Assembly: GCF_014762705.1 (NCBI RefSeq)
Contig: NZ_JABURL010000106.1
Coordinates: forward strand, 1-64,000
Length of the DNA: 64,000 nucleotides
Direction of reading: 5' to 3'
Source of the DNA: Cyclobacterium sp.
GTDB lineage: Bacteria > Bacteroidota > Bacteroidia > Cytophagales > Cyclobacteriaceae
Part shown: in pieces, positions 49,531 to 58,232 of the stretch
How positions within the stretch are numbered: the first letter of the stretch is position 1
Layout: every line of letters starts with the position of its first letter
Program-made: the position numbers and the translations under genes
Notes under the pieces: model-generated
The model's input: only the letters and a program-made list of their open reading frames with translations
Database searches by the model: none
What the model was told of the DNA's origin: nothing

Positions 49531-50594
49531 CAGCTATTCAGTTTTTTGGAAGGGTAGACCCGAAGATGCGATTCATTGGACCAGAATTTACAGGATCAGC
49601 CAAAACCATGGGGATGGCTTTGGCCGGGAATGGATGCTTGTACTGTTGTCCCTTTCACCACCCTAGAGTTTTGAAAATAGATCCGGAAAATGCCACCGTT
49701 ACCGAAATTGGACCTGAATATATAGGGTTTAGTAAGTGGTGGGGGATATGTTCCCATTCAAATGGAAAATTGTATTGTGCGCCAAACGCCAGATTAACCT
49801 ATCTGGAAATAGATCCGGCTACGGATACGATGACGGAAATCAATTCGGTATATGATCTTGCCAGGGGCATTTCCTTTCATCCCAACGGGAAGTTGTACAG
49901 TTGGAGATCCGGAGGAGGCGGTGACTCCGACAGAAACCAGCTTATTGAATTTGATCCGATTAGTCTTCAGATTAATCTCGTTGGGGAAAGCGATCTTAGT
50001 AATGTACCGGGAGGTTTTTTCAGAACCACTATTTTGGGAAAAGACAACAGAATCTATAATTCGGTAGGAAACAAGCGTAGAATTTACAGGTACGATCCCG
50101 CTTCTGATACTACGGAAATCTTTAATACGGAAGACATCGGGGGGAATAATTCCCATTGGGGAATGTGTCTGGCGGCAGACAACGAAAACATTTATTACGC
50201 AAATCACATCGATGGCAATATGCTTACCTGGTATGATACCAATGGAGTGAAAGGGGTAGCATCCGGGTATCAGGCCTATTCCCCCGGAGCCAACAATTTT
50301 GCTATCACCCCGGCACCTGATGGTAATCTTTTCTGTGCACCGGCAAATAGCCCCTTTGTCATCCGTCACAAAACGATAGATGGAATCGATTCTCCATTTG
50401 GATTTAATATGGGGACGACCGGTGAAAAGTATACTTCTATAAAATGTGCAGGAAATGGTAAACTCTACCTGGCACCCTATAATATGCCAAGAGTTTTAGA
50501 AATCTATGGGATTGGAGAATTCACTTCTTTCAGCCAGGTGTACGGATTTGACCCAATTACTAACGAGCCAACAATTTATATGAGAGGATTATGA
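49527..50594 (+). CDS. Beta-propeller-type tail protein
   Basis: This is a 355-aa protein from ATG 49527, in ATGA overlap with the upstream gene. It carries six or so repeats of about 45-50 residues with the pattern NGKLYCAP...VLEIDP.T.T.TEIG, as in HHPRVLKIDPENATVTEIG and LTYLEIDPATDTMTEI. NHL/lyase-like propellers have this layout. In a tail context it is probably a receptor-binding tip. Repeats and start are visible; the function is inferred. It overlaps the last gene by four bases. Confidence 0.7.
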   Translation: MTAIQFFGRVDPKMRFIGPEFTGSAKTMGMALAGNGCLYCCPFHHPRVLKIDPENATVTEIGPEYIGFSKWWGICSHSNGKLYCAPNARLTYLEIDPATDTMTEINSVYDLARGISFHPNGKLYSWRSGGGGDSDRNQLIEFDPISLQINLVGESDLSNVPGGFFRTTILGKDNRIYNSVGNKRRIYRYDPASDTTEIFNTEDIGGNNSHWGMCLAADNENIYYANHIDGNMLTWYDTNGVKGVASGYQAYSPGANNFAITPAPDGNLFCAPANSPFVIRHKTIDGIDSPFGFNMGTTGEKYTSIKCAGNGKLYLAPYNMPRVLEIYGIGEFTSFSQVYGFDPITNEPTIYMRGL

Positions 50595-51052
50595 ACGAAG
50601 AACTTTACTCAGAGCAAAAAATCCAGCACAGGCATTCGAATTACCTGATCCGTCTGGAGCATGAGAAGCTGGAAATTGACCAGGATCTGGAAATGACCGC
50701 CTCGATTCGTCTGGTATTTTATACCAAAGACGAAGCAGGGGAGATTGACCGGCCGGTACTTGATGTGATCAGAGAGGATACCAGCCTGACGGAATCACAA
50801 AAAAGGAATGATCTGGAAATGTTCCGGACCAGAGTTTGGAAGAGTTCCACCCGTGGCTCTATGGTGCTTCCCACTACAGGTGAGCTTGTCTACCCAGATG
50901 AATATGGAAATTATCCCGAGGGAGCCATCACACAGCTGCAGTATTGGCAAAGTTTGCCGGCAACCGCTTTCCCTGGCGAGACTCTGGCCGAAAAGGTTTA
51001 TAGTGCGCTGCTGGTAAACATGCAGGAAATATACGATTTGCAGAATATCTGA
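50591..51052 (+). CDS. Phage protein of unknown function, last late gene
   Basis: This is a 153-aa protein starting MNEELYSEQKIQHRHSNYL, rich in charged residues, with a beta-type centre (MTASIRLVFYTKDEAGEI) and a helical end. Four-base overlap ties it to the propeller gene, so a fibre chaperone or attachment protein is possible. It converges with the integrase, whose end is ten bases away. Confidence 0.6.
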   Translation: MNEELYSEQKIQHRHSNYLIRLEHEKLEIDQDLEMTASIRLVFYTKDEAGEIDRPVLDVIREDTSLTESQKRNDLEMFRTRVWKSSTRGSMVLPTTGELVYPDEYGNYPEGAITQLQYWQSLPATAFPGETLAEKVYSALLVNMQEIYDLQNI

Positions 51053-51061
51053 ACTTGCGAA

Positions 51062-52219
51062 CTACTCAACAAGAAACTTCATTTCTTCTCGTAATCTATC
51101 GTCATCGACGTGGGTATATTCCAAAGTTGTCGAAATTTTTTCATGCCCCATGAGCTTTTGCAATACTTCAACATGCCCTCCCCTTCTCAGGAACTGCGTT
51201 GCAAACGTATGCCTGGCTACATGTGTAGTTAAATTTTTCCGGATGCCAGCATTTGCAGCAATTTCTTTTAAGGTTCGGTTGGTCACCTGGTCACTGACTG
51301 TTTCAAACAAATACCCTTTTTCGGTTAGGATGTAAGCAAAATGTTCATCTCGAAGGGGGATTTTAATCGTCTTCTCAGTTTTACGGGTTTTATAAGGGAC
51401 GATAATTAGTAAATCATCATGAATATCTGACCACTTGGCACGTTTGATGTCAGAAAATCTTAGACCTGAAATACAGGAAAAAAGAAAATGACAAAGCACC
51501 CGTTTATGGTGTTCTGGAATATGGTCTTCGTTGTAATAAATTTTGAGCTTCTCAATTTCCTCCGGCTTCAAATAAACCTTTCTCCCGGGATACTTTGGCA
51601 TTGAAAATTGGCTGATTGAATCGATATTCACAGAAATCCCCGCTGCATAGGCTCTCCTTACATATGTGGTCATGGTTTTCAGAATTCGCCAGGTGGATGA
51701 AAGCTTTAGTCCCTCGTGTTTAATCAACCAAGCTTTGAAGGTTTCTAAAAATTCCTTGTTGATCTCAGAAAATGGGATTTCGGATTTAAACGATTTGATT
51801 TTCCTTAGTCCCGAAAGCTCATTTTTATACGTTTGCTTTTCGATCATAAAGGCATTGAACCGGTCTTCAATGTCATTTTCTGCCCAGATTATAAAATCCT
51901 TCCTTGCACCGTACCGCTTCAAGTCCTTATGAAACTGCTCAATAGATAGCTCCATGTCCGAATGCCGGTAGAACATAAAAATATCATTGATTTTAGCTAT
52001 CTCCTTATTCACCAAAAGGTTGTAATCATTCGCCAGTTGGTCTTTCTTTTTTCGGGGTAAAAACACACCAGCTTTGGTATCAAAAAATTCCACTGGCCAT
52101 GAAATCTTCAATGAGATCGTGGTTTTTTTCGAATTGATAATTACCTGGAGATAAACAGGAGCAAAACCATCAGAATTGACTCGGTCAATTTTTATCCTAC
52201 AATAAACGGAGGTTCTCAT
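51062..52219 (-). CDS. int: Tyrosine integrase of the prophage
   Basis: This 385-aa tyrosine recombinase starts at ATG 52219 (MRTSVYCRIKIDRVN). The open frame runs up to 52402 from a GTG, but that part overlaps the tRNA, so it is not used. Domains are an Arm-type N-terminus, a SAM-like core-binding region, and a catalytic part with Arg in SGLRFSDI, HVARHTFATQFL (HxxR), a conserved GHEKISTT and the nucleophile in LEYTHV. It integrates the phage at the tRNA-Leu 3' end. In the lysogen it lies 140 bases downstream of the tRNA on the same strand. Confidence 0.95.
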   Translation of the reverse strand: MRTSVYCRIKIDRVNSDGFAPVYLQVIINSKKTTISLKISWPVEFFDTKAGVFLPRKKKDQLANDYNLLVNKEIAKINDIFMFYRHSDMELSIEQFHKDLKRYGARKDFIIWAENDIEDRFNAFMIEKQTYKNELSGLRKIKSFKSEIPFSEINKEFLETFKAWLIKHEGLKLSSTWRILKTMTTYVRRAYAAGISVNIDSISQFSMPKYPGRKVYLKPEEIEKLKIYYNEDHIPEHHKRVLCHFLFSCISGLRFSDIKRAKWSDIHDDLLIIVPYKTRKTEKTIKIPLRDEHFAYILTEKGYLFETVSDQVTNRTLKEIAANAGIRKNLTTHVARHTFATQFLRRGGHVEVLQKLMGHEKISTTLEYTHVDDDRLREEMKFLVE

Positions 52220-52252
52220 ACCTCCGATGTTAGGGTGAAAAAAGGGAGAAAT

Positions 52253-52270
52253 GCTACTTGCAAAAGTAGC
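52253..52270 (-). other. Perfect hairpin in the int leader
   Basis: GCTACTT-N4-AAGTAGC forms a 7-bp stem with a 4-base loop, 33 bases upstream of the int start. On the minus strand a run of mostly T follows 12 bases later. It may attenuate transcription into int or be an integrase arm site. No other evidence. Confidence 0.45.
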
Positions 52271-52359
52271 CTTAATAGCCTGTTTGGGCATGTCGTGTGA
52301 AATTTGTGTGAAACAAAAATCCACGTTTGCGCGACGTATTGGCCGATTTTGCCAAAATT

Positions 52360-52375
52360 TGTACCAGGAGCGGGA
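52360..52375. other. attR: attR core (16-bp direct repeat in tRNA-Leu)
   Basis: TGTACCAGGAGCGGGA is identical to 3693-3708. Here it covers the last bases of tRNA-Leu(UAA), including the discriminator, and two bases beyond, so the tRNA gene remains intact after integration. Confidence 0.9.
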
Positions 52376-52445
52376 ATCGAACCCGCACGGCCTAATGGCC
52401 ACAAGATTTTAAGTCTTGCGTGTCTACCTATTCCACCATCCCGGC
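52362..52445 (-). tRNA. trnL-UAA: tRNA-Leu(UAA), phage integration site
   Basis: 84 nt on the minus strand. Acceptor GCCGGGA pairs with TCCTGGT (one G-U at each of two positions). The anticodon loop CTTAAAA gives anticodon TAA. The variable arm is long, as in class II Leu tRNAs, and the T-arm GCGGG-TTCGATT-CCCGC is canonical. CCA is not encoded (CAAA follows). Its 3' end is supplied by the att core. Confidence 0.93.
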
Positions 52446-52504
52446 ATGTATAGAAAGTCCAAAGTTAGGTAAAATCCCGGATTTTACCTTTACCAAACAC
52501 CCCC

Positions 52505-52532
52505 TAAATAAGAAAGCCCTGAATCAGGGCTT
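52505..52532 (-). terminator. Hairpin after tRNA-Gly
   Basis: AAGCCCTG / CAGGGCTT (52514-52532) with a 3-base loop lies just after the tRNA-Gly 3' end; on the minus strand it is followed by a T-rich stretch with interruptions. It would stop or attenuate transcription between tRNA-Gly and tRNA-Leu. Confidence 0.6.
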
Positions 52533-52536
52533 TTCT

Positions 52537-52612
<76 letters not shown>

Positions 52613-52751
52613 TGATCATTATATAAAACACGAAAAGTCTTTTCTTACCGTATTTGTGAGTGCAAATTTACGCTATAATTTCTATTCTCCAATAATCCAC
52701 AGGAAATTTTTACGCCATAAAACCTAGCCCCCTGAGCCTAAAGCCACTAGC

Positions 52752-55352
52752 CTATTCCAAAATTTTTTTGACCTCATTCAGTTTCAGCAAGGCCTCTACC
52801 GGAGAAATGGTATTGATATCCAGGGATTCCAGCAAATCCCTGGCCTCCTTAAACTTGGGGTCGATCTCAAAAAGACTCAATTGATAATTGTTTTTCGGCA
52901 TATCCTTCATCTTTTCCTGATGCTGCTGCAACTGCTTGTCCTTTTCCAGGTACTTCATGATCTCCGCTGCCCGCAACACTACCGGATTGGGCATGCCGGC
53001 CATCTGGGCCACATGAATACCAAAACTGTGCTCACTCCCCCCTTTTTCCAGCTTTCGCATAAATATCACTTTGTTTCCTACCTCCCGCACAGAAACATTG
53101 AAATTCTTTACTTTGGGAAAATCATCGGCCAGCTGATTCAGTTCATGGTAATGCGTAGCAAACAGGGTTTTGGCCTTGCACCTGGGGTGGTTGTGCAGGT
53201 ATTCCACAATCGACCAGGCAATGGAAATACCATCGTAGGTAGAAGTACCCCTTCCGATTTCATCCATCAGCACCAGGCTCCGGTCGGATAAATTGTTTAA
53301 AATACTGGCTGTCTCAGTCATCTCTACCATAAAGGTAGATTCTCCCTTGGACAGGTTATCGGAGGCACCTACCCGGGTAAAAACCTTATCCACCATGCCT
53401 ATGCGCGCAAAAGAAGCGGGCACAAAACTACCCATCTGCGCCATCAGGACAATCAGGGCTGTCTGCCGCAACAATGCAGATTTCCCTGCCATATTGGGTC
53501 CCGTGATGATGATGACCTGCTGGGAAGAATTGTCCAGGTAAATGTCATTGGGCACATATTCCTCTCCAATTGGCAGCTGCTTTTCGATTACCGGATGACG
53601 GCCATCTCTGATTTCTATCGATTCAGCGTCGGTAATCTTGGGGGCACAGTAGTTGTTTTCCGCAGCTACTTCGGCAAAACTCAATAAGCAGTCGAGTGCC
53701 GCCAGCACCCGGGCATTCTGCTGGATCTGAACCACATAGTCTCCCGCATCCTGTACCAGCAGCTGGAAATACTTTTGCTCCAGTGCCACCAGCCTCTCCT
53801 CCGCATGCAGGATTTTTTCTTCATAGGTTTTCAGTTCCTCGGTAATGTATCGCTCGGCATTGACGAGGGTCTGCTTGCGGATCCACTCTGCCGGCACCTT
53901 GTCCTTGTGGGTATTGCTTACCTCCAGGTAATAACCAAAAACCTTGTTGAAGGCCACTTTCAGGGAACTGATCCCTGTCCGTTGCACCTCTCTTTGCTGA
54001 ATCTGCACCAGGTAGTCCTTACCGGAATTGGCCAGTTTGCGGTATTCATCCAGATCGGCATCTACCCCATTTTTGATAATGCCCCCCTGATGAGTCAGCA
54101 TGGGGGCATCTTCCATCAATTCCTTTTCAATTTTCTCCAGCAGGTAAGCACAGGTATTCAGCTGGTCAGCCAACTTCTTCAGGGAGCCATGTTTTTGTTT
54201 GCCCAGCAATTCCTTGATGGGAAGGGTACTTTTCAGGGCCTTTTTCAGGTGGTTCATTTCCCGGGGATTGATCCTGCCCACGGCCACTTTGGAGATCAGC
54301 CTTTCCAGGTCTCCTACATGCTTGAGATGGGAAAACAATTCCTCTCTCAGTTCCGCTTCCTGATAGAAAAAATCAACTGATTTTTGTCTTTCTACAATGG
54401 GTTCTTTTTCCTTTAAAGGAAGCACCAGCCATTTTTTCATCATTCTGCTACCCATAGGCGTCTGGGTCCTATCCAGAATCTGGATGAGGGGAATCCCCCC
54501 TTCCTGTTGTGAAAAAATCAATTCCAGGTTGCGGATGGTGAATTTATCCAGCCAGACATATTTCTCCTCCGCTATCCTGGATATAGAGGCAATATGCCTG
54601 ACTTCCTTGTGCTCGGTTTCTTCCAGGTAATACAAAACGGCACCTGCAGCAATGGTGCCCAATACCATATTTTCTATGCCATATCCCTTCAGGTTATTGG
54701 TACCGAAATGATTGACTAGTTTCTCGTAAGTATACTCCTGTTGATACACCCAATCCTCACAATGAAAAGTCGTGAAATCATTTTTCAGCAAAGCCCCTGC
54801 GGCAGCCCGCGAGGCCTTGGAGTGGATCACTTCAGAGGGATTAAAACTTTGCAGCAGTTTTTCTATATAGGATTGGTTGCCCTGGGCACACATGAACTCC
54901 CCTGTAGAGAGATCCAGGAAGGCGATTCCAAGTTGCTCTCCCTCAAAATGAATGCTGGCCAAAAAATTATTCCTTCTCTTGTCCAGTACATTGTCATTGT
55001 AGGCAAGTCCGGGGGTAACCAGTTCCGTCACACCCCTTTTCACAATACCTTTTACCTCCCTGGGATCCTCCAGTTGGTCGCAAATGGCCACCCTGTTTCC
55101 AGCCCGCACCAATTTGGGCAAATAGGCATCCAGCGAATGATGGGGAAATCCTGCCAACTCGATATGCGAGGCCGATCCGTTGGCCCTTTTGGTGAGCACA
55201 ATATCCAGGATTTTGCTGGCCTTGATGGCATCTTCTCCAAAAGTTTCATAAAAGTCCCCTACCCTGAAAAGCAATATCGCTCCGGGATGTTTTGCCTTGA
55301 TGGCATTGTACTGTTTCATCAAAGGGGTTTCTTTCACTGCTGGTTTAGCCAT
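52752..55352 (-). CDS. mutS: DNA mismatch repair protein MutS
   Basis: This 866-aa protein matches the usual MutS length. The mismatch-reading motif FYE (GDFYETFGEDA) sits near residue 32-34. Connector, lever and clamp regions follow, then the ABC-type ATPase with Walker A GPNMAGKSALLRQT near 620, signature region STFMVEMTETASIL and Walker B LVLMDEIGRGTST near 695. It recognises base mispairs and recruits MutL. The end lies some 140 bases from tRNA-Gly; the divergent neighbour is the TrmH-family gene. Confidence 0.97.
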   Translation of the reverse strand: MAKPAVKETPLMKQYNAIKAKHPGAILLFRVGDFYETFGEDAIKASKILDIVLTKRANGSASHIELAGFPHHSLDAYLPKLVRAGNRVAICDQLEDPREVKGIVKRGVTELVTPGLAYNDNVLDKRRNNFLASIHFEGEQLGIAFLDLSTGEFMCAQGNQSYIEKLLQSFNPSEVIHSKASRAAAGALLKNDFTTFHCEDWVYQQEYTYEKLVNHFGTNNLKGYGIENMVLGTIAAGAVLYYLEETEHKEVRHIASISRIAEEKYVWLDKFTIRNLELIFSQQEGGIPLIQILDRTQTPMGSRMMKKWLVLPLKEKEPIVERQKSVDFFYQEAELREELFSHLKHVGDLERLISKVAVGRINPREMNHLKKALKSTLPIKELLGKQKHGSLKKLADQLNTCAYLLEKIEKELMEDAPMLTHQGGIIKNGVDADLDEYRKLANSGKDYLVQIQQREVQRTGISSLKVAFNKVFGYYLEVSNTHKDKVPAEWIRKQTLVNAERYITEELKTYEEKILHAEERLVALEQKYFQLLVQDAGDYVVQIQQNARVLAALDCLLSFAEVAAENNYCAPKITDAESIEIRDGRHPVIEKQLPIGEEYVPNDIYLDNSSQQVIIITGPNMAGKSALLRQTALIVLMAQMGSFVPASFARIGMVDKVFTRVGASDNLSKGESTFMVEMTETASILNNLSDRSLVLMDEIGRGTSTYDGISIAWSIVEYLHNHPRCKAKTLFATHYHELNQLADDFPKVKNFNVSVREVGNKVIFMRKLEKGGSEHSFGIHVAQMAGMPNPVVLRAAEIMKYLEKDKQLQQHQEKMKDMPKNNYQLSLFEIDPKFKEARDLLESLDINTISPVEALLKLNEVKKILE

Positions 55353-55485
55353 GTGAGCATCGTGTTTTGTAAAATAAATCCTGAATTTACCGCTTCCTTA
55401 GGATAAACAAAAATAAGGTAAAAAATTAGGGCTTTCTAATTTTTCAGCCAGCACTTATCTTTACATTTTCAAACCCTGTTGAAAT

Positions 55486-56025
55486 ATGAAAAAACTTAGT
55501 TTAGATGAACTCAACCGGCTATCTGTTGAGGCATTTAAAAAAGCCGATAAAAACCCAATTGTATTGGTTTTGGACAATGTACGCAGCCTGAACAATGTTG
55601 GTGCTGCTTTCCGCACAGGAGATGCCTTCCGGGTCGAGAAAATATTCCTCTGTGGCATCACCGGTACCCCACCGCACCGGGACATTCACAAAACGGCCCT
55701 GGGCGCTACCGAATCCGTGGCCTGGGAATACCGGGAAAACACCCTTGAGCTGATCAGGGATCTCCGTCACGACGGCTATCAGGTCTGCGTGCTGGAGCAG
55801 GCATCTCACAGCATCCCCTTAAACCGCTTTCAGCCAAAGCCCGGACAGCCATATGCCCTTGTTTTTGGGAATGAGGTCTTTGGTGTACATGAGGATGTGG
55901 TGCTTGCTGCCGATCATGTGTTGGAAATCCCCCAGCTGGGTACCAAGCATTCCCTCAATATCTCTGTCACTATAGGTATTGCCTTGTGGGACCTGGTCTG
56001 CAAAACCGAGGGCTTGGAAAAGTAA
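55486..56025 (+). CDS. TrmH/SpoU family RNA methyltransferase
   Basis: This 179-aa protein has the three SPOUT motifs: NVGAAFRTGDAF near residues 42-53, YALVFGNEVFGVHEDV near 123-138 and IPQLGTKHSLNISVTIGIALWD near 147-168. It transfers a methyl group from SAM to ribose 2'-OH in tRNA or rRNA, and the knotted C-terminus forms the SAM site and dimer. Which RNA it modifies cannot be read from the sequence. It is divergent from mutS with a 130-base gap. Confidence 0.9.
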   Translation: MKKLSLDELNRLSVEAFKKADKNPIVLVLDNVRSLNNVGAAFRTGDAFRVEKIFLCGITGTPPHRDIHKTALGATESVAWEYRENTLELIRDLRHDGYQVCVLEQASHSIPLNRFQPKPGQPYALVFGNEVFGVHEDVVLAADHVLEIPQLGTKHSLNISVTIGIALWDLVCKTEGLEK

Positions 56026-56123
56026 ATTTAGTTTATCCAAAAAATAATGGATAATCTACAAGAACTTTGCCTTAAATGGTCCGTTTAAAATCGAAGAAAC
56101 CATACCTAAACACAATTAGATCG

Positions 56124-56903
56124 ATGAAAACTTTTCTTTCTGTTATGGCTGTTTTTTGTTTTGCCTGTATACTCAGCAGCTGTAAAACCCGGCAATCCCT
56201 TCCTACAGGAGATACCAGTGCCAATTCCCTGGATTGGGAAGGTACCTATGAAGGCATCCTCCCCTGTGCAGATTGTGAGGGAATTGCCACTTCCATCAGT
56301 CTTGACCGGGAAGGGAAATACCTCAAAGTAATCCGTTATATGGGAGAAAGAGAGGAGGAATTCCGGCAGGAAGGCCGTTTTGAATGGAATCCTGAGGGCA
56401 ATACCATCACCTTATCCGGCATGGACGATGCGCCAAATCAATACCTGGTTGGAGAAAACCAACTTTTTCACCTGGACATGGAGGGGAAAAGAATAACCGG
56501 AGATCTGGCAAATTCCTACGTGTTGAAAAAAGTAGTTGCCAAAACAGACCATCCTTTGCTCAACACCAATTGGATGCTGACATACATGGAGAAATTTCCG
56601 GAAGAAGACTGGACTCCTGGAGAAATCTTTGTTTTTCTGGAGGAAGAAAGCAACCGCTTGCATGGTTATGGCGGCTGCAATAATTTTTTCGGCGTATACG
56701 AACTAAAAACCGAAAACCAGCTGGAGCTTGGAAAGATTGGCAGGACCCAAAAATATTGTCGGGATGAAATGCAGGCAGAAAATTTCTTTTTCGCCTATCT
56801 TGAACAAGTGCGAAACTACCAGTTGAAGGGGGATACATTGGAGTTGCGGGATGAGGGAAATGAATTGCTGCTTACATTTTCAAAAGCCTCCGGAAAAAAA
56901 TAA
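56124..56903 (+). CDS. NlpE N-terminal plus META domain lipoprotein
   Basis: This 259-aa protein starts at ATG 56124 with a signal peptide ending in a lipobox LSSC (Cys at residue 20). Residues about 40-130 are an NlpE-type barrel with the CxxC motif (GILPCADCEGI). The C-terminal part (about 155-255) is a META/HslJ domain (LNTNWMLTYM, then HGYGGCNNFFGVYE). Such proteins sit in the envelope and are linked to metal or surface stress. An ATG at 56076 upstream would destroy the signal peptide layout. Confidence 0.82.
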   Translation: MKTFLSVMAVFCFACILSSCKTRQSLPTGDTSANSLDWEGTYEGILPCADCEGIATSISLDREGKYLKVIRYMGEREEEFRQEGRFEWNPEGNTITLSGMDDAPNQYLVGENQLFHLDMEGKRITGDLANSYVLKKVVAKTDHPLLNTNWMLTYMEKFPEEDWTPGEIFVFLEEESNRLHGYGGCNNFFGVYELKTENQLELGKIGRTQKYCRDEMQAENFFFAYLEQVRNYQLKGDTLELRDEGNELLLTFSKASGKK

Positions 56904-56971
56904 AATTTTCCGACTTCTTTAGGAAATCTAAATTAAATCAGCTAATTTTTTAGTCTTAAAACAAGCTGCTA

Positions 56972-58123
56972 ATGAAATACTTATTCTTATCAGGATTGTT
57001 CCTGGTACTTGCTGCCTGCCAGTCCAAGGAAAACAAATCCGGGGCCGGAAATCAGTTTACTCTTCAAATGGACACAGTGATGGTCCACCCGGGAGAGGAA
57101 ATCCTTTTTCTAAACTCTCGGCTGTACCATGCCAAGCTGACTCCTGACAAAAAATACCTCTATAACTTTAATTATCAGGAATACAGCATCGAAAAGATCG
57201 ATCTGGATGAGCTGAAATTTGTCAGCAAAATTACCCTTGACAAGGAAGGGCCAAATGGGTTGGGAGCCTACTTCCGGACACTGGAACTTATAGGGGAGGA
57301 CCGTTTTTTATTTTGCAGTTACGGGCAGGACAATATCATAAATGACCAGGGCAAAAAGTTGGAGCAGTTTGAATTTGCCAAAATGGGTTCGGATGAAGAA
57401 AAGCTGGATGAACGCGATAATTTCCTGATCCCGCTGAGTATTGACGAAAAAGCCAGGCGCTTTGCGGGAATAGTGACCAACTGGGAAAAGAAAACCGCCA
57501 AACTGGTGTTAATTGACCGGGAGCAGAACCAAATAACCAGCTTTGCTGCCCCGGAAATCGAAAAGGCCTCAAAATTTGAAATCATGCTCAACGATGGGGA
57601 AATGAGAATGGGACTGGGCACGACCCGGTTTGGAAAGGTAGAAAATGGCAAGTTAATTTTCGGAACCGGGGTGGGGCATGAGCTTTATGTACTGGATCCG
57701 GAGGCTGAAGAATTCCGCCTGGTAAGCTATGCCAGTGAACTCCTTCCTCCGGAAAAGAGCGGGGATTACCCTGCAGAGGTCAGCAGTCAAAACGAAATGC
57801 GGGTCATTCACGAGAAAATTCAATCTGACATTAATTTTGCCGCTCCGGTTTGGGACGAAAAAAAGCAGGTTTATTATCGATTGGCTTTCCGGATGGAGTT
57901 TGACGACTCACAGCCCATTCCTGAAGGGAGTTTTATGCGGGAAACCAGTGGAGCGAATGTCTACCTGACTGTTTTGGACAAGGATTTCAATCCGCTTAGC
58001 GAAGGGCAACTTACCGCCATGAACAATTATCCGCCTTTTCATTTTGCCAAAGACGGTAAGCTATGGCTATTTGAAAATCTGGAGGATGAAATGGGATTTG
58101 TCCGGATGGATATTTCCTGGTAA
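56972..58123 (+). CDS. DUF4221 family lipoprotein
   Basis: This 383-aa protein has a lipoprotein signal MKYLFLSGLFLVLAAC (Cys16). The body is beta-rich, with repeated blade-like segments (YLYNFNYQEYSIEKIDLDEL, FLFCSYGQDNIINDQGKKL as landmarks), as in the DUF4221 family, abundant in Cyclobacteriaceae. Function unknown; a propeller fold is likely. It converges with the M56 peptidase gene. Confidence 0.78.
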   Translation: MKYLFLSGLFLVLAACQSKENKSGAGNQFTLQMDTVMVHPGEEILFLNSRLYHAKLTPDKKYLYNFNYQEYSIEKIDLDELKFVSKITLDKEGPNGLGAYFRTLELIGEDRFLFCSYGQDNIINDQGKKLEQFEFAKMGSDEEKLDERDNFLIPLSIDEKARRFAGIVTNWEKKTAKLVLIDREQNQITSFAAPEIEKASKFEIMLNDGEMRMGLGTTRFGKVENGKLIFGTGVGHELYVLDPEAEEFRLVSYASELLPPEKSGDYPAEVSSQNEMRVIHEKIQSDINFAAPVWDEKKQVYYRLAFRMEFDDSQPIPEGSFMRETSGANVYLTVLDKDFNPLSEGQLTAMNNYPPFHFAKDGKLWLFENLEDEMGFVRMDISW

Positions 58124-58232
58124 AAACTGCCAAGTTTCCGAAGACCTCAAAGGTTAAATTGACCCTGACCTTTGGTTTCAAATTCTTCATTTATCAAAGC
58201 ACCATATAGGCCCTACCATTTGGGTTGTCTGA

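Larger units (their letters stand above)
3693..52375. mobile_element. Integrated siphovirus-like prophage, about 48.7 kb
   Basis: The element is bounded by a perfect 16-bp direct repeat at 3693-3708 and 52360-52375, the latter forming the 3' end of tRNA-Leu(UAA). It carries a repressor at one end, a tyrosine integrase at the other, a primase-helicase, S49 protease, capsid protein, terminase, portal, a 1350-aa tape measure and a lysis module, so a long non-contractile tail is likely. No sheath gene was seen. The main late genes look intact, so the prophage may be functional. Accessory leftward cassettes interrupt the otherwise rightward programme. Confidence 0.93.

Noticed and set aside
16123-51052. 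Diversity-generating retroelement acting on fibre genes
   Set aside because: No reverse transcriptase and no template/variable repeat pair were seen; the AT-rich spike patch is better explained by module exchange.
3693-52375. Integrative conjugative element instead of a prophage
   Set aside because: RadC and ArdC-like genes are common on such elements, but no relaxase, coupling protein or Tra genes occur, while capsid, terminase, portal and tape measure do.
52220-52402. Longer integrase reading frame reaching into tRNA-Leu
   Set aside because: It would need a GTG inside the tRNA, and the added 61 residues have no family match; the ATG at 52219 gives a normal integrase N-terminus.
54741-55406. 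Rightward 221-codon frame opposite mutS
   Set aside because: Antisense shadow of a fully conserved MutS N-terminal region.
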